DNA of 46,416 nucleotides. It comes from Pseudomonadota bacterium (GTDB taxonomy: Bacteria > Pseudomonadota > Alphaproteobacteria > Sneathiellales > Sneathiellaceae). How positions within the stretch are numbered: position 1 is the stretch's first letter; the number at the start of each line of letters is the position of its first letter. A model generated the notes under the pieces. It saw nothing but the letters and a program-made list of their open reading frames with translations, was not told the origin of the DNA and ran no database searches. Location of the stretch: NCBI GenBank assembly GCA_024743055.1, contig JANSXH010000021.1:1-46416 (forward strand), given 5' to 3'. Shown piece by piece: positions 46,225 through 46,416 of this stretch. The translations under genes were made by a program, and so were the position numbers.

Positions 46225-46255
46225 CACCGCTCCAAATTTTCCTGATGGAGGCGGT
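46225..46255 (+). terminator. Weak terminator after the aminotransferase gene
   Basis: ACCGCTCC and GGAGGCGGT pair with one bulged base around a 13-base loop, followed by an AT-rich stretch with a short T-run (near 46263). It begins 6 bases after the aminotransferase stop. Confidence 0.35.
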
Positions 46256-46278
46256 ACTATATCTTTTATCAGTGCTAT

Positions 46279-46355
<77 letters not shown>

Positions 46356-46416
46356 TTGGGTGTTTATGTATGGATCTGGGGTTTGAGTGTCCCTGATCCT
46401 GTGTGCGGTGTGGGCC

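Overview
The window reads as chromosomal DNA of a heterotrophic, probably marine alphaproteobacterium. The signs are a TAXI-type TRAP transporter, a cytosolic reductive dehalogenase of the kind found in marine Alphaproteobacteria, fused alpha/beta hydrolase-OsmC and DUF1194 proteins, intermediate GC content, and a typical bacterial initiator tRNA. A Sneathiella/Kordiimonas-like lineage is a guess only. There is no sign of phage, IS elements, CRISPR or plasmid replication genes; the window looks like accessory catabolic DNA between housekeeping genes.

Layout. 1-5221: the 5' part of an IclR regulator faces a TAXI TRAP transporter (fused permease plus binding protein) and a sulfatase, with a clean palindromic operator between them. 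5225-8662 (minus): pobA (4-hydroxybenzoate 3-hydroxylase) followed by a 729-aa reductive dehalogenase-like protein collinear with the respiration-independent enzyme NpRdhA. This pair is the most striking content: halogenated 4-hydroxybenzoate would be dehalogenated and then hydroxylated to protocatechuate. Its end abuts the sulfatase within 3 bp, so a pathway for sulfated halogenated phenolics is conceivable. 8866-10356: nagA and a small orphan ORF with a hairpin leader. 10416-13956: an SsuABC/TauABC-like ABC importer and a GntR/FCD regulator. 13985-15718: a membrane sensor kinase whose phosphoacceptor histidine position is asparagine, preceded by a three-unit 16-bp repeat. 16056-21461 (minus): an alpha/beta hydrolase-OsmC fusion, then a tight P450, SCPx-like thiolase and acyl-CoA ligase operon with the look of lipid or isoprenoid side-chain oxidation. 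21627-25420: an acidic orphan protein with its own terminator, a chemoreceptor and a periplasmic SH3 protein.

25431-32094: DedA/YqaA membrane protein, fatty-acid desaturase-like protein, GST and DsbA-like isomerase pair, aldo/keto reductase, an EEP-family nuclease/phosphatase and a ClC transporter. 32102-36653 (minus): an unusual operon of malic enzyme, a divergent HPPD-like VOC dioxygenase and a membrane-anchored FMN glutamate-synthase-like protein. 36843-40794: a class II glutamine amidotransferase with an APC permease, then an aldehyde dehydrogenase with a strong terminator. 41111-46219: a double palindromic operator, a vWA/DUF1194 protein, membrane and VOC proteins, a TetR regulator and an AhpD-like protein sharing an 18-bp operator, and a class I/II aminotransferase. 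The window closes with an initiator tRNA-fMet on the minus strand.

Functions are read from motifs and family resemblance; no database search was possible. Substrates of the transporters, P450, dioxygenase and amidotransferase are not determinable from sequence alone.
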